From assembly GCA_024235215.1 (NCBI GenBank), contig JACKMU010000005.1, positions 339,024-403,023 of the forward strand: a stretch of 64,000 bases of DNA, written 5' to 3'. Shown here piece after piece: positions 16,444 to 23,550 of the stretch (positions are counted from its first letter, which is position 1; every line of letters begins with the position of its first letter). The position numbers and the translations under genes were made by a program. Origin of the DNA: Chromatiaceae bacterium. Its GTDB lineage: Bacteria > Pseudomonadota > Gammaproteobacteria > Chromatiales > Chromatiaceae. The notes under the pieces are model-generated. The model was not told the origin of the DNA. It worked only from the letters and a program-made list of their open reading frames with translations, and did no database searches.

Positions 16444-16830
16444 TCAGGCTCCCCACTGGATGACGAAGTTGCCGACGAGGGCCTGGATGTGAGTCAGGGA
16501 GTTCTGCTGGGCGGGTTCGGTGATTTGGGTATAGCGCGCGGTGGTGACCGGAGAGGCATGCCCCATGGACTCTTGAATGGCGCGCAGATTCAATCCGGCC
16601 TCGACCAGGCAGGCGCCGTAGGCGTGGCGCAGACTGTGGGGAGAGACACGTTTCTGAATGCCGGCGTCGCGGGCGATGAGGCGGAAGGCCTGCTGTACTC
16701 CGCCGCGATGCATCGGGATGTCCGAGCGGGCGTAGAGATCGATGGTGGAGCGAGACTTGCCCTGTCGTCGCAGTGCGTTAAGATTTTGCGTGTAGAGGGT
16801 ATCGAATTTACATTGCTGATCGGGAGTCAT
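16444..16830 (-). pseudogene. Tyrosine recombinase of IS91-like copy 2, internally deleted
   Basis: A 128-residue ORF keeps the first ~35 residues of the recombinase (MTPDQQCKFDTLY...STIDLYAR) joined directly to its C-terminal ~90 residues (box II SPHSLRHAYGACLVEAG, GHASPVTTARYTQI with the Tyr). The core-binding domain and the catalytic Arg region, about 170 residues, are missing without a frameshift. The product cannot recombine DNA. It and the following transposase show the two-gene order of the ISSod25-type group. Confidence 0.8.
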
Positions 16831-16928
16831 GGAAGATTCCTCATGGAAAAGGGCGCCTGGGATAGGTGCCGCCCATGAGGATTATCGGGATATTTTTATA
16901 TGACGGGTCTTTGCCGCAAAGCGGCTTC
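16772..16928 (-). repeat. 157-bp IS91-like end, copy 2
   Basis: Nearly identical to 17736-17892 (about six differences counted by eye). It covers the start of the recombinase gene and the element end with hairpin GCCGC-TTT-GCGGC (16913-16925). The end abuts GTTCAAC, the first box of an attC, at 16929. Confidence 0.85.
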
Positions 16929-17011
16929 GTTCAACAAGGTGCTCAACATCGTTCGCTATCGCTCACTCGGACACTCCGCTTCGCTGCGCGCCGGTTAGCA
17001 CATCGTTATAT
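16929..17011 (+). other. attC site (83 bp)
   Basis: Outer boxes GTTCAAC (16929-16935) and GTTATAT (17005-17011). The inner GGTGCTCAAC and GGTTAGCAC pair with one extra base, and AGCG/CGCT-rich arms follow. It closes a cassette whose gene is lost to the IS91-like and IS3 insertions and opens the hicAB cassette. Confidence 0.7.
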
Positions 17012-17021
17012 GCCTCAATAT

Positions 17022-17052
17022 TTGACATAGTACCAAATAATAGTACTATATT
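17022..17052 (+). promoter_or_regulatory. hicAB promoter with palindromic operator
   Basis: TTGACA at 17022-17027 serves as -35; TATATT (17047-17052) or ACTATA (17045-17050) as -10. The inverted repeat ATAGTAC/GTACTAT (17027-17033 and 17043-17049) fills the spacer, where a HicB repressor dimer would block RNA polymerase. Confidence 0.55.
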
Positions 17053-17055
17053 AGC

Positions 17056-17310
17056 ATGAATCGGAAGCACCAGAGAACGCTAGTTCAGCTATACAAAAAG
17101 CCTACTAGCGGGAATATCCCATGGAAGGATATAGAGTCACTGTTTAGGGCTCTGGGTGCGGATGTCTCAGAAAGAGCAGGTTCCAGAGTAGCCGTCGTTT
17201 TATTCGGTGAAGTTCGTGTCTTTCATCGGCCGCACCCATCGTCCTACACGGATAAAGGCGCTATTGCCAGTATCCGAAAATGGCTAGAGTTATACGAGGT
17301 AAAGCCATGA
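17056..17310 (+). CDS. hicA: HicA toxin of a HicAB type II toxin-antitoxin module
   Basis: An 84-residue HicA-family protein with a double-stranded-RNA-binding-like fold, expected to degrade mRNA. Family features are the LVQLYKKPTSGNIPWKDIESLF start, the LGADVSERAGSRVAVVLFG strand pair and the catalytic-type His in RVFHRPHP, followed by KGAIASIRKWLE. The gene lies 45 bp after the attC core, with its own promoter and operator, and its stop overlaps the hicB start. The module forms a typical self-maintaining integron cassette. Confidence 0.9.
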   Translation: MNRKHQRTLVQLYKKPTSGNIPWKDIESLFRALGADVSERAGSRVAVVLFGEVRVFHRPHPSSYTDKGAIASIRKWLELYEVKP

Positions 17311-17639
17311 ATATGATGGAAGTCGACGGTTATAAAGCAAGAATTGAATATGATCCAGAATTGGATCAGTTCCGGGGTGAAATACTCGGCTTGAATGGTA
17401 GTGCTGACTTTTATGGTAAAAGTCCTGCCAGTCTTCGCAAGGAGTTCAAGAATTCACTAAAAGTATTTCTTGAGGTGTGCGAGGAAAAAGGCATTGATCC
17501 TAAAAAAGAGTATTCTGGTAAGTTTAACCTTAGGATCCCACCTGGTTTACATAGTCAAATCGCCGCTCGTGCTACTGCAGAGCATAAAAGTATAAATCAG
17601 TTCGTGTCTGAGATTCTTAAACGCTCAGTTAGTGAGTAA
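17307..17639 (+). CDS. hicB: HicB antitoxin
   Basis: A 110-residue antitoxin from the ATG at 17307, which overlaps the hicA stop (ATGA); an upstream in-frame ATG at 17280 lies inside hicA and is unlikely. The N-terminal part is the partial RNase-H-like HicB fold (YKARIEYDPELDQFRGEILGLNG...FYGKSPASLRKEFKNSL). The C-terminal part is a ribbon-helix-helix-type DNA-binding segment (NLRIPPGLHSQIAARATAEH). It should neutralise HicA and repress the operon through the palindrome upstream of hicA. Confidence 0.92.
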   Translation: MNMMEVDGYKARIEYDPELDQFRGEILGLNGSADFYGKSPASLRKEFKNSLKVFLEVCEEKGIDPKKEYSGKFNLRIPPGLHSQIAARATAEHKSINQFVSEILKRSVSE

Positions 17640-17688
17640 ACAGCATAGATGTGTCGCGCGATAGCCGCGACATATCCATTTGTTGAAC
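17635..17688 (+). other. attC site (54 bp) of the hicAB cassette
   Basis: The right box GTTGAAC (17682-17688) is an exact GTTRRRY; the left box AGTAAAC (17635-17641) is degenerate and overlaps the hicB stop. The arms GATGTGTCGCG (17648-17658) and CGCGACATATC (17666-17676) pair at ten of eleven positions. Confidence 0.65.
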
Positions 17689-17735
17689 AAGCCCGTAGTG
17701 GGATTAGCGTATAAGGAAATAAATCGATAACAACT

Positions 17736-17892
17736 AGTGCGTTAAGATGTTGCGTGTAGAGGGTATCGATTTTACGTTGCTGATCGGGAGTCATGGAAGA
17801 TTCCTCATGGAAAAGGGCGCCTGGGATAGGCGCCGCCCATGAGGATTATCGGGATATTTTCATATGACGGGTTTTTGCCGCAAAGCGGCTTC
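17736..17892 (-). repeat. 157-bp IS91-like end, copy 3 (solo remnant)
   Basis: A direct repeat of 16772-16928. It holds only the first ~20 codons of a recombinase (MTPDQQRKIDTLYTQHLNAL) and the element end with its hairpin; the rest is gone. Like copy 2, it ends exactly at GTTCAAC (17893), an attC box. Confidence 0.85.
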
Positions 17893-17965
17893 GTTCAACA
17901 AGAAAATCCAGGCGACCCAAAAACCGCTACGCGGGTTTTCGGTCGCCTGATTACTGGCGTTATGT
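17893..17965 (+). other. attC site (73 bp)
   Basis: Outer boxes GTTCAAC (17893-17899) and GTTATGT (17959-17965). The arms AGGCGACCCAAAAACC and GGTTTTCGGTCGCCT pair with one mismatch/bulge around GCTACGCG. It opens the DUF1353 cassette. Confidence 0.85.
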
Positions 17966-18041
17966 GTCATGAAGAAATTATAGGGGACACATGGACACAA
18001 GTACTTGGCAAATCCATCAAATGTAGAACGAGGCGCAACGT

Positions 18042-18917
18042 ATGTACCTATTGGATAGTTTTCCTGTAGGGAAAAACTTCTGTTGTTTCCCAGCATTGGC
18101 GTTTTTTGTCGCATCATTTTTATTTAGTGGAGCTGTAAGCTCAAAAGAGCAAAAAACACCACGAGATCAATTCAGTGGCCCGCTAAAAGTAACGTTCCTA
18201 GAAGATGGTCAGCATGTAGAGCTAAATGAAACTCTCATTTTTTATGATGCTAATGGCAAGGCTTGGACCGCTTGGCAAGGCATGACATCTGATGGTGCGA
18301 CTATTCCAGGAGTAGGCTGGCCAATAGTAGGACCACCACTTCGAGGTCCTTACGTACGTGCAGCAGTAGTACACGACCAATATTGCTACTCAAGAACTGA
18401 GCCATCCGATGACGTGCATAAAATGTTTCGGGATGCGATGATTGTGGACAAAGTGCCATCTTGGAAAGTGACTTTCATGTATGGTGCTGTATTGTTGAAG
18501 GGTCCAAAATGGGACGAAACAACAGTTGAAAATGCTCGAAAATTGTTTAAACAAAATTATTATGATGGCGACAAAGGATTTAGGGAATGCTTAAAAAACG
18601 GAGATCGCAATTGTTCTAACAAACTGGCTCCAAATTACATGCCTCGTTTAGAAAATTACGCAACGCCTAGCAGTGCGTATGAAATATGCAAGAAAGCGCA
18701 GTGTAGTTGGACCGAACTGAAGCAATTCGAGGATCAGTGGATGTACAAACATTCTGGCGTCGAGGCGACGGAGCTGACCGAAGAAGAGGTCGAAATTTTG
18801 CTAAAACAAGCCAAGGAAGCTCCCGGCGACTTTAAAGAAATGGAAGAGCTTGTCGCAAGGAAACTCCAAGACTATCAGCACCCACATAACACATATGAGC
18901 CTCCTCCCGCTCAATAG
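18042..18917 (+). CDS. Secreted DUF1353-domain protein (integron cassette)
   Basis: A 291-residue protein of unknown function. Residues ~12-32 look like a signal peptide (CFPALAFFVASFLFSGAVSS). Residues ~45-150 match DUF1353: SDGATIPGVGWPIVGPPLRG, then the His/Asp-containing AAVVHDQYCYS and DDVHKMFRDAM. This conserved His and Asp pattern resembles a small hydrolase-like or phage-associated domain, but no activity is known to me. The C-terminal ~140 residues are charged and unrecognised. GAGG lies 8 bp before the ATG. The AT-rich composition contrasts with the backbone. Its own attC is not clear, because a group II intron starts 53 bp downstream. Confidence 0.7.
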   Translation: MYLLDSFPVGKNFCCFPALAFFVASFLFSGAVSSKEQKTPRDQFSGPLKVTFLEDGQHVELNETLIFYDANGKAWTAWQGMTSDGATIPGVGWPIVGPPLRGPYVRAAVVHDQYCYSRTEPSDDVHKMFRDAMIVDKVPSWKVTFMYGAVLLKGPKWDETTVENARKLFKQNYYDGDKGFRECLKNGDRNCSNKLAPNYMPRLENYATPSSAYEICKKAQCSWTELKQFEDQWMYKHSGVEATELTEEEVEILLKQAKEAPGDFKEMEELVARKLQDYQHPHNTYEPPPAQ

Positions 18918-19005
18918 GCAATAAAAAACCTGCTCTTTAAAAACACATGCACTCGGACAGCGAAAAGCGATCGGGTCAGAGGGGCCGCAGCCACCGTCTG
19001 CCCAC

Positions 19006-19036
19006 AGAACCGTGCGTACGGGTCCGTACACGGCTC
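19006..19036 (-). ncRNA. Group II intron domain V
   Basis: Minus-strand GAGCCGTGTACGG, an internal bulge with ACCCG, then the pairing strand TACGCACGGTTC. This is the catalytic hairpin of bacterial group II introns and is well preserved although the RT gene is broken. Confidence 0.8.
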
Positions 19037-19037
19037 C

Positions 19038-20127
19038 TCACGCAAGTCTTATCCACTGTTGAACATCAAACCAATGCGGTAGCTGTTGGTCGGATCGGAT
19101 GACCAGACCCATCTCTCCCATGAACCAGCCTGGCGAATACGCTTTATTAACCGCCCGGGTGTTCGACAAGGCCCAGCGGCCCTTGTGGGAGAACACTGCA
19201 CTGGCCGCCTGGTCACGCGGTACGCCGCGTTTGACCAGTTTCCGAAAGAGATTTCTCCTGCTTTTCTGTTGGTCCACCTCACCTGGCTCTTGTCCCGGTT
19301 CACCACCCGTTTCATTCTCTTTTCGATGGTGCCGCTGACGTTCTTCATCACCCGTTCGGCCGCCTTCGGCGTCTTCACGAAGATGTTGCAGTCGTCAGCA
19401 AATCGGCAGAAGGCCAGGCCCCGCCGTGCCAGTTCCTGGTCCAGTTCATCCAGCACGATGTTGCTGAGCAACGGACTCAGGGGGCACCTTGTACGGCCCC
19501 TTCCGTGGAGGGGCTCACCAGCCCGTTGGCCAAGACGCCTCTGCGCAGAATCATCCCGATAAGACGCAGGATGCGCTTGTCGGGTATCGTTCGTCCCACA
19601 CGGGCGATCAGCCGGTCGTGACCGATCCGATCAGAAAATTTCGACAGATCGATATCGACTACGTAGGGCTTGCCCCCAGTCACGATCTCACGCGCCGCTT
19701 CCACCGCCTGACGCTGGTTGCGCCTGGGGCGAAAACCGTAGCTGTTCTCGCTGAACAGCGGCTCGAAGATCGGTTCCAGTAACAGCTTGAGGGTGGCATG
19801 TACCACCCGGTCACGCACCGTCGGCACCCCTAACAGGCGAATGCCTTTGCCCCCAGGTTTGGGTATCTCTACCCGCCGCACCGGGGTCGGTTGATAAGTC
19901 CAGCTTTCCAGCTCCGCTTTTAGCTGACTCAGCTCTTCGTCCAACCGCCTCTCGAACTCGCTGATCTTTATCCCGTCGATGCCGGGTGATCCCTTGTTCT
20001 GTTTGACGCGCCGGAAACCCGCTGTCAGCCAGTGGGTCGTGCATAACTCCTCGGAGAGTCTTCGTTCGTCAGTCAATAGCTCTTTTCCGCTCACTTCACT
20101 CTCGTCTTTGCGTGGACATCTCCTCAA
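19038..20127 (-). pseudogene. ltrA: Group II intron reverse transcriptase/maturase, frameshifted and internally deleted
   Basis: From the ATG at 20127 the frame runs through RT motifs (KGSPGIDGIKISEFE, PKPGGKGIRLLGVPTVRDRV, YGFRPRRNQ, DIDLSKFSDRIGHDRL) to GAVQGAP near 19478. There a single missing base turns the expected GAVQGGPLSPLLSN into a stop. The next frame continues with LSNIVLDELDQEL and a FADD catalytic motif. A second frame change near 19270 follows KSQV and skips the X domain to RRNLFRKLVKRGVP. The enzyme is not functional. Confidence 0.85.
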
Positions 20128-20642
20128 TCCGCTCCTTCGATTCAGCCAGCACCCAGCTCTCCGGCTGCTCTCAGGTTCCCTTTCGGGCTGATCTCCTGTC
20201 CACAGTCTCTAGTCAGCTTCCAATCCCGCTTACGTGTTCCGCCCTTCACCTCCGCCTCCCTGGCGCTGGCTCGATGTTTTGCCCTCACCCATGTCACCAC
20301 CGGATCAACGGTACCAGGCTTTACGATTACTACGGCTTCGTCTGCAGGCCCTCGTCCCATCACCGATCACGTCTCCGTCTGGCTTAGGGCTTAAGGTGTC
20401 GTAGTTACACCAACCCAGGATCAATGGCCCTTCACCGGGTAAGCTAGCCTCCTTTCATTGCCCACCTGCCTTCTCTACGTACCGCCGCTACAAGATCATC
20501 GGGCTTTGGTGGTTCACGGCACCTCGCCCGCGGCTGTCCGCCTGATCGAAGGTTCACTCTCGCTCAGGTGACAAATTTGACTCCGGCTTCTTTCAGATCC
20601 CTCATTGGCCCCACTACGGCACCGTCCTGGCGTTCCCCCTTC

Positions 20643-20682
20643 TTAGGGTGCGTAGCGGGGTTTTAGGGTGCGTAGCGGGGTT
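20643..20682. repeat. Two tandem copies of a 20-bp unit inside the intron
   Basis: The unit TTAGGGTGCGTAGCGGGGTT occurs at 20643-20662 and again at 20663-20682 without a spacer. It lies in the 5' RNA domain region of the intron and is probably a recent slippage duplication. Confidence 0.9.
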
Positions 20683-20847
20683 TCTTCGGGCACCCTTGCC
20701 TTCGCCTACAGGTTCCCTTCTCCCAAGGGCCCTCGCTGGACTCTCACCAGCTAGCCGGCTAGCATGCCGGTCACACACAAATTGCGCTGAGCTTCATTTG
20801 TCACGGACCGCTTTCCCCCCGCTCCCGGCAAACTGAAGTGGAGCGCG

Positions 20848-21231
20848 CTAGCCCGCCTTGCGTACACCATGCAGCATCACCACGAGTTCGGCTTCGCTGC
20901 GACTTAGTCCCAGATTCTCCACCAGCGCGGCGGCTGTCGCGCCTTTGTGCACCAGTTGAATCGCCTCACCGTAGGGGCGTTCATCCTGCTGCTGAATTTC
21001 CAACGACTCCTGACGCTGGTCGAGCTGGCGATTGTGATCTTCCAACTGGGTGATGCGCCGATCTACGCCGACTGCACCCGCACAGAGTGCGTTCAAGTCG
21101 CTGGCGACCCCATCCAGGCGTCTTTTCATCAGACTCATTTCACGCTGCTGCCGCTGAATTCTTTGCAACGCAACGATCAACACAGCTAGCAGCAGTCCGA
21201 TTGTTGAAAACGCTATCCAAAGTGTCGGCAT
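20848..21231 (-). CDS. DUF2802 family membrane protein of the chemotaxis operon
   Basis: A 127-residue protein. One N-terminal membrane helix (LWIAFSTIGLLLAVLIVAL) is followed by a coiled coil (~30-85) and the DUF2802 tail (YGEAIQLVHKGATAAALVENLGLSRSEAELVVMLHG), a short helical region that resembles a winged/HTH-like fold. It is often the last gene of polar flagellar/chemotaxis operons; its role is unknown. The ATG at 21231 is preferred because GGAAGG lies 6 bp upstream; a GTG two codons earlier is possible. Confidence 0.8.
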   Translation of the reverse strand: MPTLWIAFSTIGLLLAVLIVALQRIQRQQREMSLMKRRLDGVASDLNALCAGAVGVDRRITQLEDHNRQLDQRQESLEIQQQDERPYGEAIQLVHKGATAAALVENLGLSRSEAELVVMLHGVRKAG

Positions 21232-21243
21232 ATTCACCCTTCC

Positions 21244-21411
21244 TCAGACATACTCATCGATAACAGGTCTCTTCCTCTCTCGGTCATCCTGTCGTCTGCG
21301 CCGCTCGCGACCCTCCGCGTCGGAGGGCACCACGTTTCTGTTGGACGATTGCGGTTCACGCCGCATCGGCCAAATAGGCTTGATCGGAGCGGGTTGTTTT
21401 ATCTCGGCCAT
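21244..21411 (-). CDS. Small arginine-rich protein of the chemotaxis operon, 55 residues
   Basis: An ATG at 21411 sits behind a strong AGGAGG (6 bp spacing) and opens a 55-codon frame between cheW and the DUF2802 gene. The protein starts MAEIKQPAPIKPIWPMRRE and continues with a very basic stretch (GRERRRRQDDRERKR) to VIDEYV. The strong ribosome binding site, the tight position in the operon and the defined tail make it likely to be real. No function is recognised. Confidence 0.7.
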   Translation of the reverse strand: MAEIKQPAPIKPIWPMRREPQSSNRNVVPSDAEGRERRRRQDDRERKRPVIDEYV

Positions 21412-21497
21412 AGTGACCTCCTGGCTGCTATCAGCCTTGCCGTTTCCGGCACGGCTGCAACGCTTGGCCGCGCCCGAGCAGCGTCATAGCAGCCCGC

Positions 21498-21980
21498 TCA
21501 GAGGGCACCCACCTCATTCCACTCCTCTTCGGAGAGCAATCGGTTCAGGTCGACAACGATCAGCAGTTCCTGTTCACGTGTCGCAACACCCTGGATGTAA
21601 CGGGAGCTCTCTTCGTTGCCGACGATCGGCGCCGCATCAATCTCCGACGCGCGCAGGTCGACCACTTCGGCGACACTGTCGACCAACATGCCAATCACTT
21701 GCTTGTCGGACTCGATGATAACCACCCGGGTGGCGTCATCGATCTCACCTGGAGGCAGACCGAAGCGACCGCGTGTATCCATCACCGTGACCACGTTGCC
21801 CCGCAGGTTGATGATACCAAGTACATAATCGGGCGCACCTGGCACCGGTGCGATCTCGGTAACCCGCAGCACCTCCTGCACCTGCATGACGTTGATGCCA
21901 TAGGTCTCATCCTGCAGGCGAAAGGTGACCAGCTGAATTACCGGATCATTGGCCCTGCCTTCTGCAACTTTTGCCTTCAT
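21498..21980 (-). CDS. cheW: Chemotaxis coupling protein CheW
   Basis: A 160-residue CheW that links receptors to CheA. It shows the standard SH3-like CheW fold: QLVTFRLQDETYGINVMQVQEVLRVTEI, then PDYVLGIINLRGNVVTVMDTRGRFGLP, VVIIESDKQVIGMLVDSVAEVVDL, and the C-terminal YIQGVATREQELLIVVDLNRLL. The ATG at 21980 is chosen over longer versions because GAGGAAG sits just upstream and the protein then starts at the usual place. It lies 67 bp after parP in the operon. Confidence 0.95.
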   Translation of the reverse strand: MKAKVAEGRANDPVIQLVTFRLQDETYGINVMQVQEVLRVTEIAPVPGAPDYVLGIINLRGNVVTVMDTRGRFGLPPGEIDDATRVVIIESDKQVIGMLVDSVAEVVDLRASEIDAAPIVGNEESSRYIQGVATREQELLIVVDLNRLLSEEEWNEVGAL

Positions 21981-22047
21981 AACACTTCCTCGCTGAAATT
22001 GGATAATCTCCGTCAAATTTCGGACGCTACCTTTGACACAATTTGTC

Positions 22048-22752
22048 TCATGCATCTTTCGTGCCGAACATCTGCAGCAGCGCATCAACATTCAGCAGCA
22101 GGGTGAGCTCCTCGATCAGGATGCCGTAGGACCAGGGTCGAGCTGTGCCACCCGCGCGCCAACGCACCTGATCCGCGTGCACCCAGCGCGGACGCTGTAG
22201 GCAGTCACAGGGCAATCCCCACGCACCGCCGCCGATCAGCAACAGATAGCATGCCGCTGCTGTAACCGGGATGGACGGCAGTCTGATCAGCGTACTCAGA
22301 TCGACCACACTGACCACCTCCGCATGATGCAGGTAGAGACCGCGCTGCCAGAGCGGCTGTCCCGGGATCACCCGTGCTGCACCGGTCCAACGGGCGATGC
22401 TTGCCAAGTCGGTCAACCGCACCGCCAAGTCGACGCCGGCAGCACGAAACGGCAGAATCTGAAATGATTCTGCGGCCCAGCCGGGTGGTTCGGCTGTCGG
22501 CGCAGCACTGAGATCGTCTCCGGCCCGGTATTCATCGCTATCGCCATTTCCAACCATGCTCACCTCGCCGTCGACGGAGATCACATGGTCAGAATCTGAA
22601 GGCTCGCGGTGCTCCGCAGCGCCTGCATCACATCGGGTGACAGCTGCTTGCGGGGCGAGCCGCACGGCGCGCCTGTCAACTGGGCCTGGCTGCTCAACGG
22701 ATGGCCGCAGCAGATCGTTAAAATAGGCTTCCAGTACCCGATGCGGCTGCAT
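22048..22752 (-). CDS. parP: CheW-domain protein, ParP-like
   Basis: A 234-residue protein. The first ~85 residues are variable and the rest is a CheW-like domain (FRAAGVDLAVRLTDLASIARW, LYLHHAEVVSVVDLSTLIRLP, WGLPCDCLQRPRWV, YGILIEELTLLLNVDALLQM). Sitting directly after the ParA-like gene and before cheW, it corresponds to ParP, which in Vibrio holds chemotaxis arrays at the cell pole together with ParC and CheA. The start is one base past the parC stop. The name rests mainly on position and domain content. Confidence 0.78.
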   Translation of the reverse strand: MQPHRVLEAYFNDLLRPSVEQPGPVDRRAVRLAPQAAVTRCDAGAAEHREPSDSDHVISVDGEVSMVGNGDSDEYRAGDDLSAAPTAEPPGWAAESFQILPFRAAGVDLAVRLTDLASIARWTGAARVIPGQPLWQRGLYLHHAEVVSVVDLSTLIRLPSIPVTAAACYLLLIGGGAWGLPCDCLQRPRWVHADQVRWRAGGTARPWSYGILIEELTLLLNVDALLQMFGTKDA

Positions 22753-23550
22753 CTATCCAGCCATTTTCAGCGCTGGCGTCGACGTCGGCTTCAGCAGCCG
22801 TTCGAGTAGCGCGGCATAAGCATTCGCTGCGCGCGCATGGGGATCGAACAGCGCCAGCGGCAGCCCCGCCTGACTCGCATCACGGAGCCGCGTATCGACC
22901 GGAATCACGCCCTCCCAGACCATACCGGGATAGTCACTGCGCAGCGTTTTCAGGCTGTCGTTGGAGGCGCGCGTGCGATGATCGAACATGGTCGGCACAA
23001 TCAGGTAGGGTAAGGCTTCGTCGCGTGCACGCAGCACCATGCGCAGGGTATGCAGCATCCGCTCCAATCCACGCAGCGCCAGATGCTCGGTCTGCACCGG
23101 AATCAACAGCTGCTGGCAGGCTGCCAGCGCGTTGATCAGCAGCACCCCGAGCATGGGCGGACAGTCGATGATGACGTGATCGTAGCGGGTGGCCAGTGAA
23201 TCCAGCGAATTTTTCAGCACCAGACCCAGCCCCTGCTGTTGCCCCGTACTCCGTTCAAGCGTGGCCAGTGCCACCGATGCCGGCATCAGATCCAGTCCAT
23301 CCATCCCGGCAGGCAGCAACAGCGAAGCCGACGCAACCGGCTGCTTCCGCAACACCGCATCGAACAATGAAAAGGTGCCGCGCTCGACCTGATCCGGATC
23401 ATACCCAAAGTAACTGGTAAGCGACCCATGGGGATCCATATCGATCAGCAAGGTGCGCAATCCCCAGCAAGAAAGCAGTCCGCCCAGGCTCACTGCGCTG
23501 GTGGTCTTACCCACACCGCCCTTCTGATTGGCCAGGGTCCAGATCTTCAT
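22753..23550 (-). CDS. parC: ParA/Soj-family ATPase, ParC-like
   Basis: A 265-residue ParA-type ATPase. The deviant Walker A is in NQKGGVGKTTSAVSLG (residues ~8-23), Walker B-like DMDPHG and DCPPMLG follow. It would set the polar position and inheritance of chemotaxis arrays, as ParC does in Vibrio, rather than plasmid partition, since no parB is present and it is embedded between motD and parP. Its ATG overlaps the motD stop (ATGA), so translation is coupled. Confidence 0.88.
   Translation of the reverse strand: MKIWTLANQKGGVGKTTSAVSLGGLLSCWGLRTLLIDMDPHGSLTSYFGYDPDQVERGTFSLFDAVLRKQPVASASLLLPAGMDGLDLMPASVALATLERSTGQQQGLGLVLKNSLDSLATRYDHVIIDCPPMLGVLLINALAACQQLLIPVQTEHLALRGLERMLHTLRMVLRARDEALPYLIVPTMFDHRTRASNDSLKTLRSDYPGMVWEGVIPVDTRLRDASQAGLPLALFDPHARAANAYAALLERLLKPTSTPALKMAG

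Larger units (their letters stand above)
18970..20776 (-). mobile_element. Full-length group II intron (class C-like), copy 2, degenerate ORF
   Basis: About 1.8 kb. The 5' end reads GTGTGACCGGC at 20776, fitting the GUGYG start, followed by the conserved GGTGAGAGTCCAGC element. Domain V lies at 19006-19036 (GAGCCGTGTACGG... to CACGGTTC), domain VI follows, and the 3' end is ACCCGAT at 18970, the same terminus as copy 1. The upstream exon carries a small stem (ACAAAT/ATTTGT, 20777-20801), the type of structure these introns favour. Confidence 0.8.
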
